Assembly: GCA_963575745.1 (NCBI GenBank)
Contig: CAUYUJ010015272.1
Span: 111,001-175,000, forward strand
DNA: 64,000 bases
Direction of reading: 5' to 3'
Origin: Prorocentrum cordatum
Lineage: Eukaryota; Sar; Dinophyceae; Prorocentrales; Prorocentraceae
The position numbers were made by a program, and so were the translations under genes. The notes beneath the pieces are model-generated. The model had not been told where the DNA came from. It made no database searches and was given only the letters and a program-made list of their open reading frames with translations. The first letter of the stretch is position 1. Every line of letters begins with the position of its first letter. Of the stretch, positions 20,260-32,262 are shown one piece after another.

Positions 20260-21379
20260 CCAGTGACAGCTGCTGCGGCTGTTAATTCATCGTTTTCATG
20301 CGTCGCGCTGCGGGGCACGACGGGCCCAGTTTCAGTATCGCACGTTGTTGCATGTACTCCCCACCTGTTGATGATGGTACGTACACGTACGCAAGCATAT
20401 TGTTACAATAATAACATGTCATGGCAGCGCAACAACATTGAACGTGCGAATGTTGCATATGATCACAGTGCATGTCGCCAGCTGGCGCTGCCAGCAGCAT
20501 CGCAGGGCGCAGACGCGCCCCGTGGGCCTCGATTTCCTGAGGCCGACTTGTACACTGCAGGGGTCGGGTGCTCGACTGCACCAGCAGTCGACGCGAGTAG
20601 GCGACAGCTTCGACGCCACAAGTTCGATCCAGATGATGGCTCGTCTTCCGTGCACCTACATCGCGCTCTTCAATGTCCCCGCTGTCTGTTCCACCACCCC
20701 ATCCCCATTCTCTTTTCCCATGGGGGTATCCAACATCTCTGAGATCAGGATGCGAGTTCGATTGGGCGCAAGCTGTTGCCCAATGGGTCCAAGAGGTCGA
20801 AGTGAGTGGAGTGCGTCCCGCCTGATATCCATTCCAGGCGCAGGGGGGGTGCCAAGTTCCAGGTTTGTCCATCGCGATTGTAGCCATTATCTATGCCTGC
20901 GTCCTGTGGTATCCATTGCGCAGGTCACTCCCTTTATTCTCGTGTCGGTTGCGATCGCACGATGCGTTGCGATATACATTTGATCCGAAGGCTTCGCCTT
21001 GAACACCGTCTGGACGGCGGGGGGGGGGGGGGAACCAGCGGGAGGAGTGCGAGGAGGAGGGCAAGGACGAGGAGGAGGAGGATGAGGAGGGGGAGGGGGA
21101 TAAGACCGATAACGTAGAGGAGGGCGGGCAGGAGGAGGACGACGAGGAGGAGGGGGAGGGGGGTGAAGGGAGGCGGGAAGAGGGGGAATCCACGCATGAA
21201 TGAACGAACAACGCCTGAGAGCGCAAGACGAAGATCCAGCGAACCGTAAGCGTCGTGGGTGTTTTTTTTTGTTTTCGCATCGCACCCTAAGGAAATCAGT
21301 AGCAGGAACTGGCGATGCAGCAGCCTTAACAATACCAAATGAGCAGCGTGGACGGTTTACCTCACCACAGGCAGGCGCG
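20260..21379. other. No gene recognised
   Basis: Mixed sequence with a G run at about 21019-21032 and a GGA-rich stretch to 21190. Open frames on both strands overlap and lack any domain. Confidence 0.5.
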
Positions 21380-22400
21380 GCCCTGGGGGCGTCTTAGAGC
21401 GTCGGCCCAAGGGAGCGCACGGTTGCATCTTGGGGGCCGCTTGGGAGCTCCCTGGGGGCATCTTGGTGGCCTCTTGTGGCCTCCTGGGCGCTTCTCGGGG
21501 CGGTTTTGGGTGTCTTAAGGGCGCTTACCTGGGACATCTTGGAGGAGATCTATCAAACAAGGAGCTTCAAGTATGGCCACCCCTTCCCCCCCCCCCCCCC
21601 CCCTCCCCAGCTTCGGCTTCTGGAGCCATGAAGATCGCCTCGTGAGCTCCTCTTGGGGCTGTGTTGGACCGGTTTTGTGCGCTCATGGGGCAGTCTTGGG
21701 GCTCTAGTTGGCCTTTATTGGGGCCCTATGAAGCCCTCTTGGAAACGCGTCGAAGCATCGGACGGCCACCGAAAGCAACGCAGCGGGAATGCTGAATCCA
21801 TTGCATGTCTTCAAGCGCTTGAATGATGTTGGCCTGCTGGGGGGCCCCCCTGGGGGGCTCCGTTGCCGCCGGGGGCCGTCTTGGGGCGGCGTTGGGACCT
21901 CCAGGGGCATCCTTGGCACCAAACCGAAGCATCTTGTGTTATAGTGTGCCATATTGGAGGTCAGCGTGGGCTCTATTAGGCCCTCGCGGGGCCGTCTTGT
22001 GCCAGTTTGGGAATGTCCCAAAGATGTCCCCGCAACTGGTTTGGTTGTTCGTTGGATGGGGGTGCGATGGGAGCTACGAAAGCAACGTGGCTGAGATTTT
22101 GCCTCGGCCAGTTTGCCTCCTGGCGCTGCGTGAGGCCTCCTCTCGTGGGGCCTCCTTCGGGTGCCTTCTTGGGGCACCCGATGTTCCTCTGAACACGCCC
22201 AGTGGGGTCTTCTCATGGCCCTATGAGGACACATGAACGCCCCGAGAAGGCCGCGCGGGGGACCACGCAACGCGCGCAAACAAGGCGCGCGAACAGCGCA
22301 AGGCCAAGAGCCGTCTAAAGCACTCCCTCTGAGACCCCACCCCCTTCCCCCCCACTGGGAGAGCTGAGCTCCCATTGGGGCCCGCATGGGGCCCTCTTTG
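21380..22400 (-). repeat. Degenerate CCCAAGACGGCCCC array (reverse)
   Basis: GGGGCCGTCTTGGGG, GGGGGCATCTTGG and similar words recur every 12-40 bp across about 1 kb. The reverse complement forms the arrays at 26740-27310 and 43920-44290. Divergence is high. Confidence 0.6.
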
Positions 22401-22539
22401 TTACGCTGCATGCTGCCGCGCCATGTTGATGCACATCACAATGTAATTCGTCTCGGCGTCTTCCCTAGATGGGTTTGCGAAGATGCGCACAGCGCCAATA
22501 CTATGCGATGGTAGGCATGACAGGGTATACTTGGGCGGG

Positions 22540-23469
22540 GCATGGTAGGGCGGGGTAAAATATTATAGTGCACGGTACGGGTGTGTTACGTACATAGCAA
22601 AGAATGACATGGCAGCGTCGGGTAATAGTCGGGTCGGGTATGGGGGCGTAGAATTAGTCATGGTGTGTAAGAGAAGGACCGCGGGTATGTAATCGCGCAA
22701 AGAAGCTCGCGTGGATGGATAGAGTGGAGTAGGGCAAGTGTTGAATAGTAGGTGTAGTCGAGTCGTTTCGCCGCCCGACTGGAGTAGTAGCGAACCGAGT
22801 AGACGAAATAATATTTGGGTGTCGTAGCGTGGTGCCGAATAGAGTATGGCCGAGTATGGTGTAACACAGCGTGGGGCAGGGGTAGAGGGTATATATTCGG
22901 GTAGAGGCTTGCAACCGCGCCGCATAACCGATAAGTGGCGAATCTAAATGTGAGAGTAGAGGGCACGGCGTAAAGACTGGATCGTATATTGTAGAGAGCA
23001 GGTTGAAGTAGGAGGAGAATCGGGTAACATCGGGCTGGGATGAGCAGAGAAGGGGAGGGGCAGGGTATATAACGGAACGCGGCGAATGATAACGTATGGG
23101 TACGGTAGAGCAAGCTCGCGTGGATCGTGGTGGCGTACTGTAGAGTTGTTTGGGCTGGGTGCTGGGTAGCGTAGCGAACCGTGGCGCGGTGCAGACCACA
23201 ACGACCAGGCTAATTCGCGTAGTTAGCGTAGCGTGGTGTGAAGTATGGCATATTAGATTAGATCAGGTGGCGCAATGTGAAATCATCGCACATAATAAGG
23301 GCACAGAACGGTGGAGTCCTTTACGGCAGAGCATACATATGTTCTTGAAAATATACATAAGTTCGAGTATGTGTGCGTGTGTGTGTGTGTGTGTGTATGT
23401 GTGCGTGCGCGTGTGTGGTGCGTCGATTGTGGCGGTGGTCGCGGCGCGCGTCCGCGCGTGCGTCTGTGG

Positions 23470-23533
<64 letters not shown>

Positions 23534-24130
23534 GAGAGAGAGAGAGAGAGAAGGTGTGCGCGCGTGGGTGGGCGAGGGGGGGGGGGGGGGCGCGGGTGGA
23601 GTGCGGGGTGGCGCAGGTAAGGGTAGAGCGGGGTAGGTAGGGTAGGGTACGTAGAAAAAGGGCAATGATGTAAAACAATGAGTTTGACAGAACGAACTTT
23701 CATTAGCGTAAAAAAGGTCGACCACACGCAATTGAACGTAATGTAAGTCAGGTCGGGGCAGGCAGATCAGAATAGAGTATCATAGCGTAAGGTAGGTTAG
23801 TAGTGTGTAGACCGCGATAGAGTAGGATTGGCGTCTGGCACGGTAGAACTGCACATATCTGGGAACACCAGGACAAGTAGAGTAGAACATATTGGAGCGG
23901 CGTAGAGTTGAGTAGTATTCAGACGAGTAAGCTAGAGCGGGGCATGTTCGTGTGAGGACGCGGCTGAAATAAGATGCAGTATACTACGTCAGCTAACAAT
24001 GGTGAACGATAATCGAATAGAGCAGATCAGAGCCGAGCTGGGTAGCGTTCTCAATGTATAGTACGGTAGAGTAGAGCAAGGCAAAACACGGGCAAGGCAT
24101 ATTCTAGGGCGGTAAACATAGTCCAAACGC
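22540..24130 (+). repeat. Degenerate GTAGAGTAG-rich region with GT and GA microsatellites
   Basis: A relatively AT-richer stretch rich in GTAGAG, GGGTAG and GCGTAG words, with (GT)n at about 23367-23410 and (GA)n at about 23470-23552. Long minus-strand frames rich in Tyr, Pro, Thr and Leu come from the repeat composition. Confidence 0.65.
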
Positions 24131-24453
24131 TAAGCCCCCTAACAATGAAGAGATGCGCACTCTTGTTCGGTGCCAACGCTTATACAAATATGAATACGTA
24201 CATATATGTATACTTTCCCACATGCATGCACGCATACTATTCGTGGACAGCGCCGCGGACTGTTACAGGACGCCCGTGCAGAGATAGCGCGCGCGGCAGG
24301 CTGCATTGCCGCGCGCGTGCGGGGGGCGTTTTGTTGCCCTCTTGCGCGAGAAACCCGTCGCCATTGAGCGGCGCGAGCGGTGGGCGCCCAATTCGACGTG
24401 CAAAGGGGTTTCGGTAGGGTTGGATTTCGGAGGGGGGGTTAGTTAAGTTCGAG

Positions 24454-26163
24454 ATGATGATCATCTTCGACTTCGGCAGTGCCCCCCCGTCGTTTTCGGT
24501 GCCCGTTCTACGACCTGCGCTGCAGAGGGCAGGATTCACTGATGGTCTCTACCGGCTGAACCTGGGCACGCACTGGCTGCCGCGCGCCTTCGTGGCCCCG
24601 TGGGGCGAGCTGCGCAGCTTCGTGCCGATCGCGGTCGGCGTCGCGCAGGGCTGCCCAACCACTTTCGGGGCCCTTGCGGGCCGTGGCCATGGACCCCACG
24701 CGTGGCCCACGTGGAGGAGACCCTGCAGGACTGGGGCGCCTCCGAGGTGGGCGTCTGCGCGGACGACGTCGGCGCGCTGTTGCAGGGCCGCAGGCTTCTC
24801 CAGCTTATCCGCAGGGTCTTCGCCTGTGCGCGGGCTCAGGTTGGCTTGGCCTTCGAGCCCGCCAAATGCAAGGTGGCGCTTCTGTCTGCGGCGTTTTCTG
24901 TGGAGCTCGCAGCTTGCGCGAAGGCGTGGCAGGCGCAAGCGCTGCCAGGCTGGGAGCAGATGGACGTCGCCCCGTTTGCGAAGCACCTGGGCTTCATCCT
25001 CGGGCCCGGTGCCTCCCTGGGCGACGTTCGGCAAGAGACTGGCGCGAAGTGGATTCATTGTATTCGTGAGCTGTCCCTTGAGGAGACGCCGGTGCACATG
25101 TCCGCTGTGCTCTGCAACGCTCGCGTGCCCGCGGTCCTCAGTTACCTGATGCATGTGGTGCTTCCCCCCGCCGCGCTGAGCAAGCGCGAGGATTGGGCGT
25201 GGCACAAGATCTGGCACGCCCCTCCCCGGTCCATCTCCCGCGCTGGCATCTTGGGAGTGAGCAGTTGGTCGGCTTTGCGGCCCGCGAGCATGGTCGTCCT
25301 CTTGCCTGGCCTCTCGGATGGGAACAGCTATCCGCGCGGTGCGCAACTGGTTGCACAGCTCGAGCCTCTGCGCGAGCACCCGTTCAAGCGCGGGGTCCTC
25401 GCGGAGATCGGCAAAGGATGGTGGTCGCCAGCTTTCTGGCCTGCCATGCCGCTGTTGGCCCACCAGGTCGAGGCCAAGCAGGCCAAGTTCCTTTTGAAAA
25501 CTCACGCTGCTGCCGCCCGCGCCGCCCTCGCAGCCCTCGAGAAAACCCTTGGGCATGTGCGCGTGCGTGTCTAAAGTTCCCTCTCGGCTTCTCTTCGCGT
25601 CTCCCTCTGGTCCCGACGTCCTCCATCTCACCCTCGCAACGCGCGTGGCCTCCTGGGAACTCCCAATGTCGGAATATTTTTGGACAGCCTTCGGAGACCT
25701 CGTTCGGAATTGGGGCCCGCCTGCTTGGCAAAGTGCGGTACTCAAGACGATTGTAGGCGGTTGGTTCACCAGCGCAAGACCGCGCTCGACGGTGCTCAAC
25801 TCATGGAGTTTCAGTTGCTCACAGTGCCGTGAAGAGATGCTGCATTATATCAATTGCCCAGTTTTGCGGAGGCTTGTATAGCACCCAAAGTTGCCTCCTG
25901 AATCCCCCTCCTCGCGTCTTGGGCTCGACGGATCCCCCGCGCCCGAGATTGTCGAGAGAATGGTTCGGGCTTTCCACTTGTATCATGTTTTGCGTGCTGC
26001 CCCTGGCCCTGGCCTACTCGACAGCGAGGAGGCTCTCATTACAACTTACGGCGTGCTGCGATGGCCCTTGAAGAGCTCTCTGGAGGGCACTTCTAGGCCT
26101 GCCTGGTGGGGCCCGTCTGGGCACCTCCTGAGTGCGATACATATTCGCACACATATGACATAA
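24454..26163 (+). pseudogene. LINE relic A: reverse transcriptase, 5'-truncated
   Basis: A reverse transcriptase (RT) of the non-LTR type copies element RNA into DNA at the target site. RT motif A (IIFDFGSAPPSFSV) is near 24457, motif B (GVAQGCP) near 24640 and the catalytic block (VCADDVGALL) near 24753, in a different frame. The C-terminal region includes VAPFAKHLGFILGPG and continues in a third frame with a Cys-x2-Cys...His...Cys set at 25816-25857 (CSQC, HYINC). A TAG at 25879 then interrupts it, and the tail EIVERMVRAFHLYHVL follows in the same frame. At least two frameshifts and one stop are needed. No endonuclease domain is seen upstream, so the copy is 5'-truncated or too decayed to read. 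Non-functional. Confidence 0.85.
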
Positions 26164-26319
26164 TATAACAACCCATCTACTGATTTGGATTTGGGGTCAT
26201 GTAGTACTAACACCAGAATCGTGCGGAAATGGCACGTCCTCAGAGGGGGGTATGGCCGGCCTCGGGAAGATGGTGGTATCTGTTGCATTTTGAGAAATGG
26301 AAAAATATACGTCGTGCAG

Positions 26320-26492
26320 TGGGGCGGAGACGAGCGGCGGAGACGAGCGGCGGAGACGAGCGGCGGAGACGAGCGAGGGCGAGCGCGGAGACGCCAGACC
26401 GCCAGCCAGGTCCAGCCGACGGGCGGCGACGAGGCGGTAACGGGGCGGCGACGGTGATCACGGAACCGCCAGACCGCCAGCCAGGCCGAGCT
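26320..26492 (+). repeat. AGACGAGCGGCGG repeat and CCAGACCGCCAGCCAGG pair
   Basis: Three to four 13-bp AGACGAGCGGCGG units at 26328-26375, then two copies of CGCCAGACCGCCAGCCAGG-like sequence near 26391 and 26465. It lies just 3' of LINE relic A. Confidence 0.75.
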
Positions 26493-26739
26493 CTTTTTGA
26501 ACAGAAAGTAGAACTCCTAAGTGCAAACACTGTTTGGGCAGAATCGCCCAACATCGGTCCCGGAAAAGGGGGAGATATTTTGACGATGCGTGCAGGGGTG
26601 GGTTGTGGCCTTACAACATGACGGAAAGAACGCTAGCGAGAGAAGTTATGCATATGGTTTTAGCCCGAATGGGGGGGGTCCAGGGTGGGGGGGGGCGCGC
26701 CGATTTGTCTAACACGCCCAGCGGGGGCCATGTTGGCGT

Positions 26740-27315
26740 TTTTTCCGGCCCAGGACGCTTCAACAAACACCCGACAAACTCCCAAGACGGCTTGGGATAT
26801 TTCCAAGACGGTCCAACATATGCCCCAGAGGCCCCAACGCGGCCCAAGAACGCTTCAGGAGGGGCAGCGGTGGCCCCGAGACGGCTTCAGAAACCCCGCG
26901 GACCCCCCAAAGGGCCCCGCGAGGACCTCCAAGAGGAACTCAAGAGGCAGCAGCGATCGATTTCCCTTATGTTTTTGATGGTTTGTGGGACTCTTCTTCG
27001 TTTTCGGGCCAAATAACTGCCAAAGACACCGTTTGGGGCCGCCAAGGTCGCCCCGACACGAACATCCCAAGAGAGCTTCAAGACGGCACACAACAGCCCC
27101 GAGACGGGCCAAGGAGGGCCCCACAGAGGCCCAAGATACTCCCGGGAGAGCTTCGCTGGGGCCACAAGAGGCTTCCAACAGGGCCCCGCGGGCGCCCCAA
27201 GCTGGCCCAAGCCCCCCAAGACGGTCCAAGAGGGCCTCAGGACGGCCCAAGAGGGCCCCCAGACGGCCAACAAGGGCCACACAACGGGCCCGAAGACCCC
27301 CAAAAGGTTTCCGAG
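26740..27315 (+). repeat. Degenerate CCCAAGACGGCCCC array (forward)
   Basis: CCCAAGACGGC, CCCCGAGACGG, GCCCAAGAGGGCC and similar words every 12-30 bp. It is the forward counterpart of 21380-22400 and of 43920-44290. Confidence 0.65.
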
Positions 27316-27489
27316 ACGCCTTCCAGGTGCCTTTTTTCCGAGCCTCTAACTACATTTTGGGCTTTCGGAGGCCGCTTCGCTGCCACGGCTGGAAGCAGTT
27401 TGGAAAACATCGGCGTTCGACACTTCCTTCACAGAACCGCTCTTTTTGTTCCCGTGGTGGCCAAGGTTTGAACAGCCTTACCAGACAGC

Positions 27490-27930
27490 ATGAGCATTCT
27501 AACACGCCCGCTCCGTGCAGGCACGGTGGCGGATTCCTGGCCTGCAATGGTTGCCCTCGTCGTCACGACCTGTCCCTGCTGGGGAGCTGGGGGTGGCCTA
27601 TTGAAGAGAGTTTTCAGGTTCTTAAGCGTGTCCTCGGGACTGCTCACTTCCAGACTTGTCCTGGGGATGGTAGTTCACTGGTTGTTTTGGCTAACAGACT
27701 CGCGAGTCACAGTCTATATGGGCGCAGCATTGTTCACAACCACGCTGGCCATCTGCCTGACATTCTTGTTCGACACTCTGGCAGATCTCTTGGAGAGCAA
27801 GGCTGTCGCGATGAAACGGGAAGCGGGCGCATTCCATTGCCAATTCTTTACGCTTGGCGTGCCCCCACCAGAACATCCAGAAATGATTTACAGGCGAACT
27901 GTCGTGAGAAAGGAGGCGGATGAGTATTAG
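27490..27930 (+). CDS. Possible membrane protein fragment
   Basis: An open frame of 146 codons with two hydrophobic stretches (LVLGMVVHWLFWL and MGAALFTTTLAICLTFLF) followed by a polar tail (LLESKAVAMKREAGAF...IYRRTVVRKEADEY). The pattern resembles a small membrane protein or one exon of a larger one, but there is no family match by eye, an overlapping plus-strand frame is also open, and an AAGACGG-type repeat array ends just upstream. It could be chance. Confidence 0.25.
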   Translation: MSILTRPLRAGTVADSWPAMVALVVTTCPCWGAGGGLLKRVFRFLSVSSGLLTSRLVLGMVVHWLFWLTDSRVTVYMGAALFTTTLAICLTFLFDTLADLLESKAVAMKREAGAFHCQFFTLGVPPPEHPEMIYRRTVVRKEADEY

Positions 27931-28594
27931 GCAAACAAAGAGAGGGAGATCCCCCCCCCCAAAAAATCATCAATTCCGACTCTCGTGGGGCCCTTTTGGG
28001 ACCCGTTGGGGCCTTCCTGCTGCGCTTTGGGAGCAGTTCGGGCACATGTTGAGGTATCTCTGGAGGCAATCGACCAAACTAAAAGCCCTGATTAGCGCCG
28101 CCCCTTGCGAGCAAGGACATCATTTTATTAGGAACCATGTGCGCGCACTTGAGCAAAGATGGCCTGCTATTGCGGGCGGCTGTGCTCTCGAGCAGCACCC
28201 TTCCAAAGTTCAGGTTTGACTTCTAGTACGCCAGTCCACTGCAACCCGCTCTTATCACAAGCGGTTACAGCGTTATTGGAAAGATCTCGTACCCATGCAC
28301 AGAACAGCCTGCCTCTCCTCCGCTTCTTGGGAGGGGGTTAGGGGTGACAGAACATTGTAGGACAACTGCATGATCGCTGCTCCTGCACGCAATTTCCGCA
28401 ACAAAAAGCAAGCTGTTGCTGCAACAAACTAAGTGCTTGGCAATTTGCCTGCTCGAGAACAGCTGGTTGGAGACGCGGCTGATGCACGTGTGCGGTATGC
28501 CCAGGTGTTTTAGACGCAGCGGGCTTGGAAACCGTCAAGACGAATTCGTTCGGCTTTTTTTAGCCAAGCCGTGTGTGGACTGTACAGCAGCTTG

Positions 28595-29568
28595 CTAAGA
28601 ACGCACGCCCCCAATAGGCGAATCTTCCGGGGCACAGATACTACAGCGTGAGACCACATGCGCGTCAGGATCTCGAGAATTCCGCCCTTGCCGCGCCGAT
28701 GCGTCCGTCTGCTCTGCTCGGCTTGTATGCCGCCGTCCGCAGAGACTACGGCTCCGAGCTACACGATGCTGTCTTTCTGAATGACGGGCTTCCCGTCGGG
28801 CTGCAATCTGTGGGCTGCGCATCTGACTAGAAGAGCTTTTGCATGGCCTCACCTTTTCTATGGCCCGCATGTGCGTGGCTGCGCGGTCCGTAGACGCAGC
28901 CAGGATGAGCGTGTCATCCGCGCAGATGAGCTCGGCCACGTCTGTCGCGCGCTGGCCAATCGCGGTCCTTGCGTCCGAAGTCACAATTGTGTTGACCATG
29001 GCGAACAGGAAGGGGGAGAGAGGGCACCCCTTGCAAGTGCCAGCGCGCTGCGGCCGAGAGCTGGAGGTGACGCCAGCCTCCCTGACTGCGAATCGCCTGT
29101 TGGAGTAGATCGCCCTGATGGCTGCCAGCACAGGCCGTGGCAGACCGAAGCGCCCGAGCGCATGCAGCAGTGCGTCCGGGGCCACGCTGTCAATAGCTTG
29201 TGCCCAACCGAAGGCAAAAGCTTGGTCTGCCTACCTCTGGCCTCCCAAGTCTCCTCGATGTGCTGGCGAGCCAGGAAGACGGTGTCCGCCGTGCCGTGCT
29301 TCACTTGAAGCCGAAATGCGTGTGCCAGATACGGTCTTCGGCGCCTGCTTGCTTCAACCATCGCAATCGAGTAGGCGCGGAAAGCTTGTAGCTCGTCCGC
29401 AGCAAGCAGATTGACCGGTAATTTTCGCACATTCAACTCGTCGCCCCTTTTGAACATAGCTGTGATTAGCAACCCCATCGGGCCAGCCTTTCTGGCAAAG
29501 AGCAGCGGCCCACTGGCGCTCTCGAAGTAGTCGGCCATGCCGCGCGGTCGCTGGAGTCCACGATGCAA
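28595..29568 (-). pseudogene. LINE B reverse transcriptase domain
   Basis: The upstream frame (29568 downwards) has the fingers sequence MGLLITAMFKRGDELNVRKL and VNLLAADELQAFRAYSIAMV, then TADTVFLARQHIEETWEARG. A frameshift near 29215 leads to motif A, FGWAQAIDS, at 29186-29212, where the catalytic Asp normally found as LDW is Gly. Motif B is GTCKGCPLSPFLFAM (about 28998-29042) and motif C is ICADDTLILA (about 28905-28935). Loss of the motif A Asp would inactivate polymerase activity even without the frameshifts. Confidence 0.85.
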
Positions 29569-29747
29569 CTAGCTGGGCCGCGCAGCCGGCCCTGGCGGCG
29601 AGGGTGGCCCCTTCGAGGACGCCGCACTTCTGCCCAGCCTTCCGAAGCCAACATGCCGTTGAGCCATTCGTTCGGCTTCAAGCCATGGGAGCCTTGTGCA
29701 CCCGCGTAATCACGTTTTTCGAGTGTACTAGCGTCTGGTAAGCGATG

Positions 29748-29815
29748 ACTTAGCGCCAATTCAGCGTCGGTGAGCGTCGATTAGCGCCGATTTAGCGTCG
29801 ATTAGCGTCGATTAG
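29748..29815 (-). repeat. TTAGCGTCGA short tandem repeat
   Basis: TTAGCGCCGA/TTAGCGTCGA units of about 10-16 bp, at least six, inside the linker of LINE relic B. Probably a secondary expansion or insertion. Confidence 0.8.
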
Positions 29816-30339
29816 CAAGGGCCAACAAGATGGTATGGGAGGCTCCCATGAGTTGCCACCGAACGCTCGTTCTTGCCATTTTCCACAGATTCTTTTACTT
29901 GGCGGTGAAGCGTTGCCTCAGAAGCCGCGCCGCCCTGCCTTCTCGCCGCGGCACGGTCGTCCATAATCCGCAGCGTTCGGCTCGAAATATGCACGTCCAG
30001 AGCGGCTTCGCTCGGAACACAGGCACAGCCGTGTGGAATGCCTTCGACATGCTCTGCTCCATGTCCTCCAGCGTTGCTGTCGTTGTGTCCAGCCCTTCCG
30101 GATGATCTGAGCAAGCCGTTGCTAGCCGACTGGCCGCTTCAGGTGCTCGAGCAAACGGCAGATCGATCGTCTGGGGGCCGCTTGGCCCTTCTCTTTCGGC
30201 ACCTCCATGTCGAGATCCGCGTAAACACGGAAATGGTGCGAAACCAGTGCATGTTAACGGTCGTTGCGAATCGATCGAAGCAGATGTACCCAAGGTTGAG
30301 ACATTCACGCGGAATCGATCTGGCTGAGGCTATTTGGGT

Positions 30340-30640
30340 TTACAGAGTCGGTCGGGTTCTTCTAGATGTCGTAGCAATGACCTGGTGCTCTGCCAACTGA
30401 TTGAAAAAGGTATTGCAGATTACCAATTTCGCTTTCTTGCACACTTCTGCCAGAAGGCTTCCGTTTGAGGCAGCACTGTACGCAGCCCCTGGGTTGCCCA
30501 CCATGTGCGACCCGATGGTGTTCTCCTCGTGAGGGACACGCTGGTGCAACCTTGCATTGAAATCGCCCGGCACAAACAGGGGGCCATGGCGAGAGCTCTT
30601 GCCAAGAAATCCGCCGTGCTCGCTGTAGAATGTTGCTGGT
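30340..30640 (-). pseudogene. LINE B endonuclease domain
   Basis: The frame starting near 30573 reads PGDFNARLHQRVPHEENTIG then SNGSLLAEVCKKAKLVICNT and FFNQLAEHQV. GDFNAR and the LVICNTFF...EHQVT-like block are the hallmark region of the exonuclease-endonuclease-phosphatase domain that nicks target DNA for LINE insertion. A second frame upstream (SEHGGFLGKSSRHGPLFVPG) appears to join it. The N-terminal part of the domain and its catalytic Glu are not visible. Confidence 0.75.
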
Positions 30641-31344
30641 CAGCAGCCAGCTTTCAATTGTGAGGCGCATAAGTGCTGCAGATTGCGGTCTTGCCTCAGG
30701 TGGGGGCAACCACGAGTCCAACAATTGTCGCTTCGTAGTCGCCTGCGTCCACCACCTTGCTTGCCTCCGTAGCCTCTGGTTCAAGCCGTATCCGGGATCC
30801 CCGGGTGCGAGGGGGCGCCCAGATCGCTGCGCTCCGCACCGCGCGCGGGCCTCACGCGACCTGGCCCCGGTCGCGCCATCGCCCGCGGGCCGCCCTGCCG
30901 ACCCGCCCCCGGCTGGCAGTGGCTGCCGGTAGCCGGGGCGATCATGGCCACCGCGGCAGGTGATCTTGACGGGGAGCTCGAAGGGGGTTGGGACTTGGTG
31001 GACGCCACGACAGTGCTGGCTGTGGAAACCAACGGGTCGGGAATCGTTGACGACCCACCTTGGGGCACTGACCCTGGCGCGCGTCTGAACCCCCCCCCTC
31101 TGGCGCAGGATCGCCGCTTGCGGATTGCCTGGTCACGGACAGTGTGCGATCGAGGGAAGTAGCTCACGGACGTGGCGCAGGCGTGCCTGGAGGAACGCCC
31201 CCGGGGTCCCTTGAGGGCCCTCTTGGGGTTGGTTCGCCAACCTGGAATGGGACACTTATTTCCAACACGCCATCCAGCCCAGTGGCGCTCGATGACGGGT
31301 TCGCCAGGCGTTCGGGCAGCCTGGAAGGGCAGACGGAGCTCGAT

Positions 31345-32262
31345 CCACCAGTCTGCGCGGCATTTTGCCGCGTACCTGGTACTCATGCAAGCTGCCCAGT
31401 GACCCAGGGAGGCAGGGGCCTGGGGGATCTGGGCACCCACGTGGTGCCCCTTGGGGCCCCCCCGCGCCAGGTAGAGGCCACCCCGAGTCTTGCGATGATT
31501 CCGCCGCACTCGGACGACGCGATCGGCAACCGTCCGCCGCGTCCGGCCCCCCAGAGCGCGAGCGGATCAACCCAGACCGTGCCTGCGCGACTGGGGACCC
31601 GTGCGACTCTCTTCCACCAGTCTGCGCGGCAGTCAGCCGCGTACCTGGACCTGGCGCTGCCAAGAGTGAGGGGTGCCTTCGGGGGAGTGTGGCTGAGGAC
31701 CGTGGACCTGGTGGGAACCTGGACATCAGGCCTCTCGGCTATTCCGCTCCCCCCGACGTTGGCGGGCTCGGGCCTGCTCCATCCCCAGGCCTGGAGGGGT
31801 GCGACGTGGCCAACCCAGGTCACGTTGCCGATCCGCAGGCTGTGGCGGGTGGCTTTCCACCAGTCTGCGCGGCAGTTAGTCGCGCCCGTGGCATGGCGAT
31901 CGATGAAGGTAGCGGCCTGAGCTCTCATCACAGGCCTGTGCCCCCAGGGCGTGGCGTGGCCAACCCAGGCTTCGTTGCCGCCCTTGGGGGGGCAGGTTGG
32001 CGGTTTTCCTTCTTTTCAACGCGGCCCTGGCTGGAACGACGTGCGGAGCTCATCCCTGCCCCCAAACGGGGGTGCGGATTCGGGGGCCCATGATCGCAGG
32101 CCTGGCTGCCAACCCGCCCCCGCTGGGCTCGCTGTGCCTGGCCCTGCCTTGCCGCCAGCCCACGTGGAACGCGGTGGATCCAATCCGGGCGGCGCCGTCG
32201 ACCCGTGGGCTGAAGCGCGTACATGTCCACCAGTTTGCAAGGCAGTTAGTCGCGCCCCTGGC
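31345..32262 (+). repeat. Four copies of a PPVCAAVSRVPG-coding repeat
   Basis: CCACCAGTCTGCGCGGCA and the following GTNAGNCGCGTACCTGG-type sequence (about 36 bp) occur at 31345, 31614, 31857 and 32227. Translation gives PPVCAAFCRVPG, PPVCAAVSRVPG, PPVCAAVSRARG and PPVCKAVSRAPG. Spacings are 269, 243 and 370 bp, and only copies 2 and 3 share a frame. Confidence 0.85.

Larger units (their letters stand above)
28110..30800 (-). mobile_element. LINE relic B (endonuclease plus RT)
   Basis: A decayed non-LTR retrotransposon on the minus strand, read from about 30800 down to 28110. The order is that of the family: endonuclease (near 30570-30340), a basic linker (RIMDDRAAARRQGGAASEAT near 29900, NEWLNGMLASEGWAEVRRPR near 29670), RT fingers and palm (29568-28900), thumb and C-terminal region (LKKAERIRLDGFQARC near 28540, LWKGAA near 28200). 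Frame changes at each boundary and several stops make it non-functional. Short TTAGCGTCGA repeats at 29748-29815 interrupt the linker. Its 5' end meets the GC-rich region that begins near 30790. Confidence 0.85.

Noticed and set aside
20282-20887. A 201-codon minus-strand frame
   Set aside because: No domain, overlapped by equally long plus-strand frames, and no splice or start signals.
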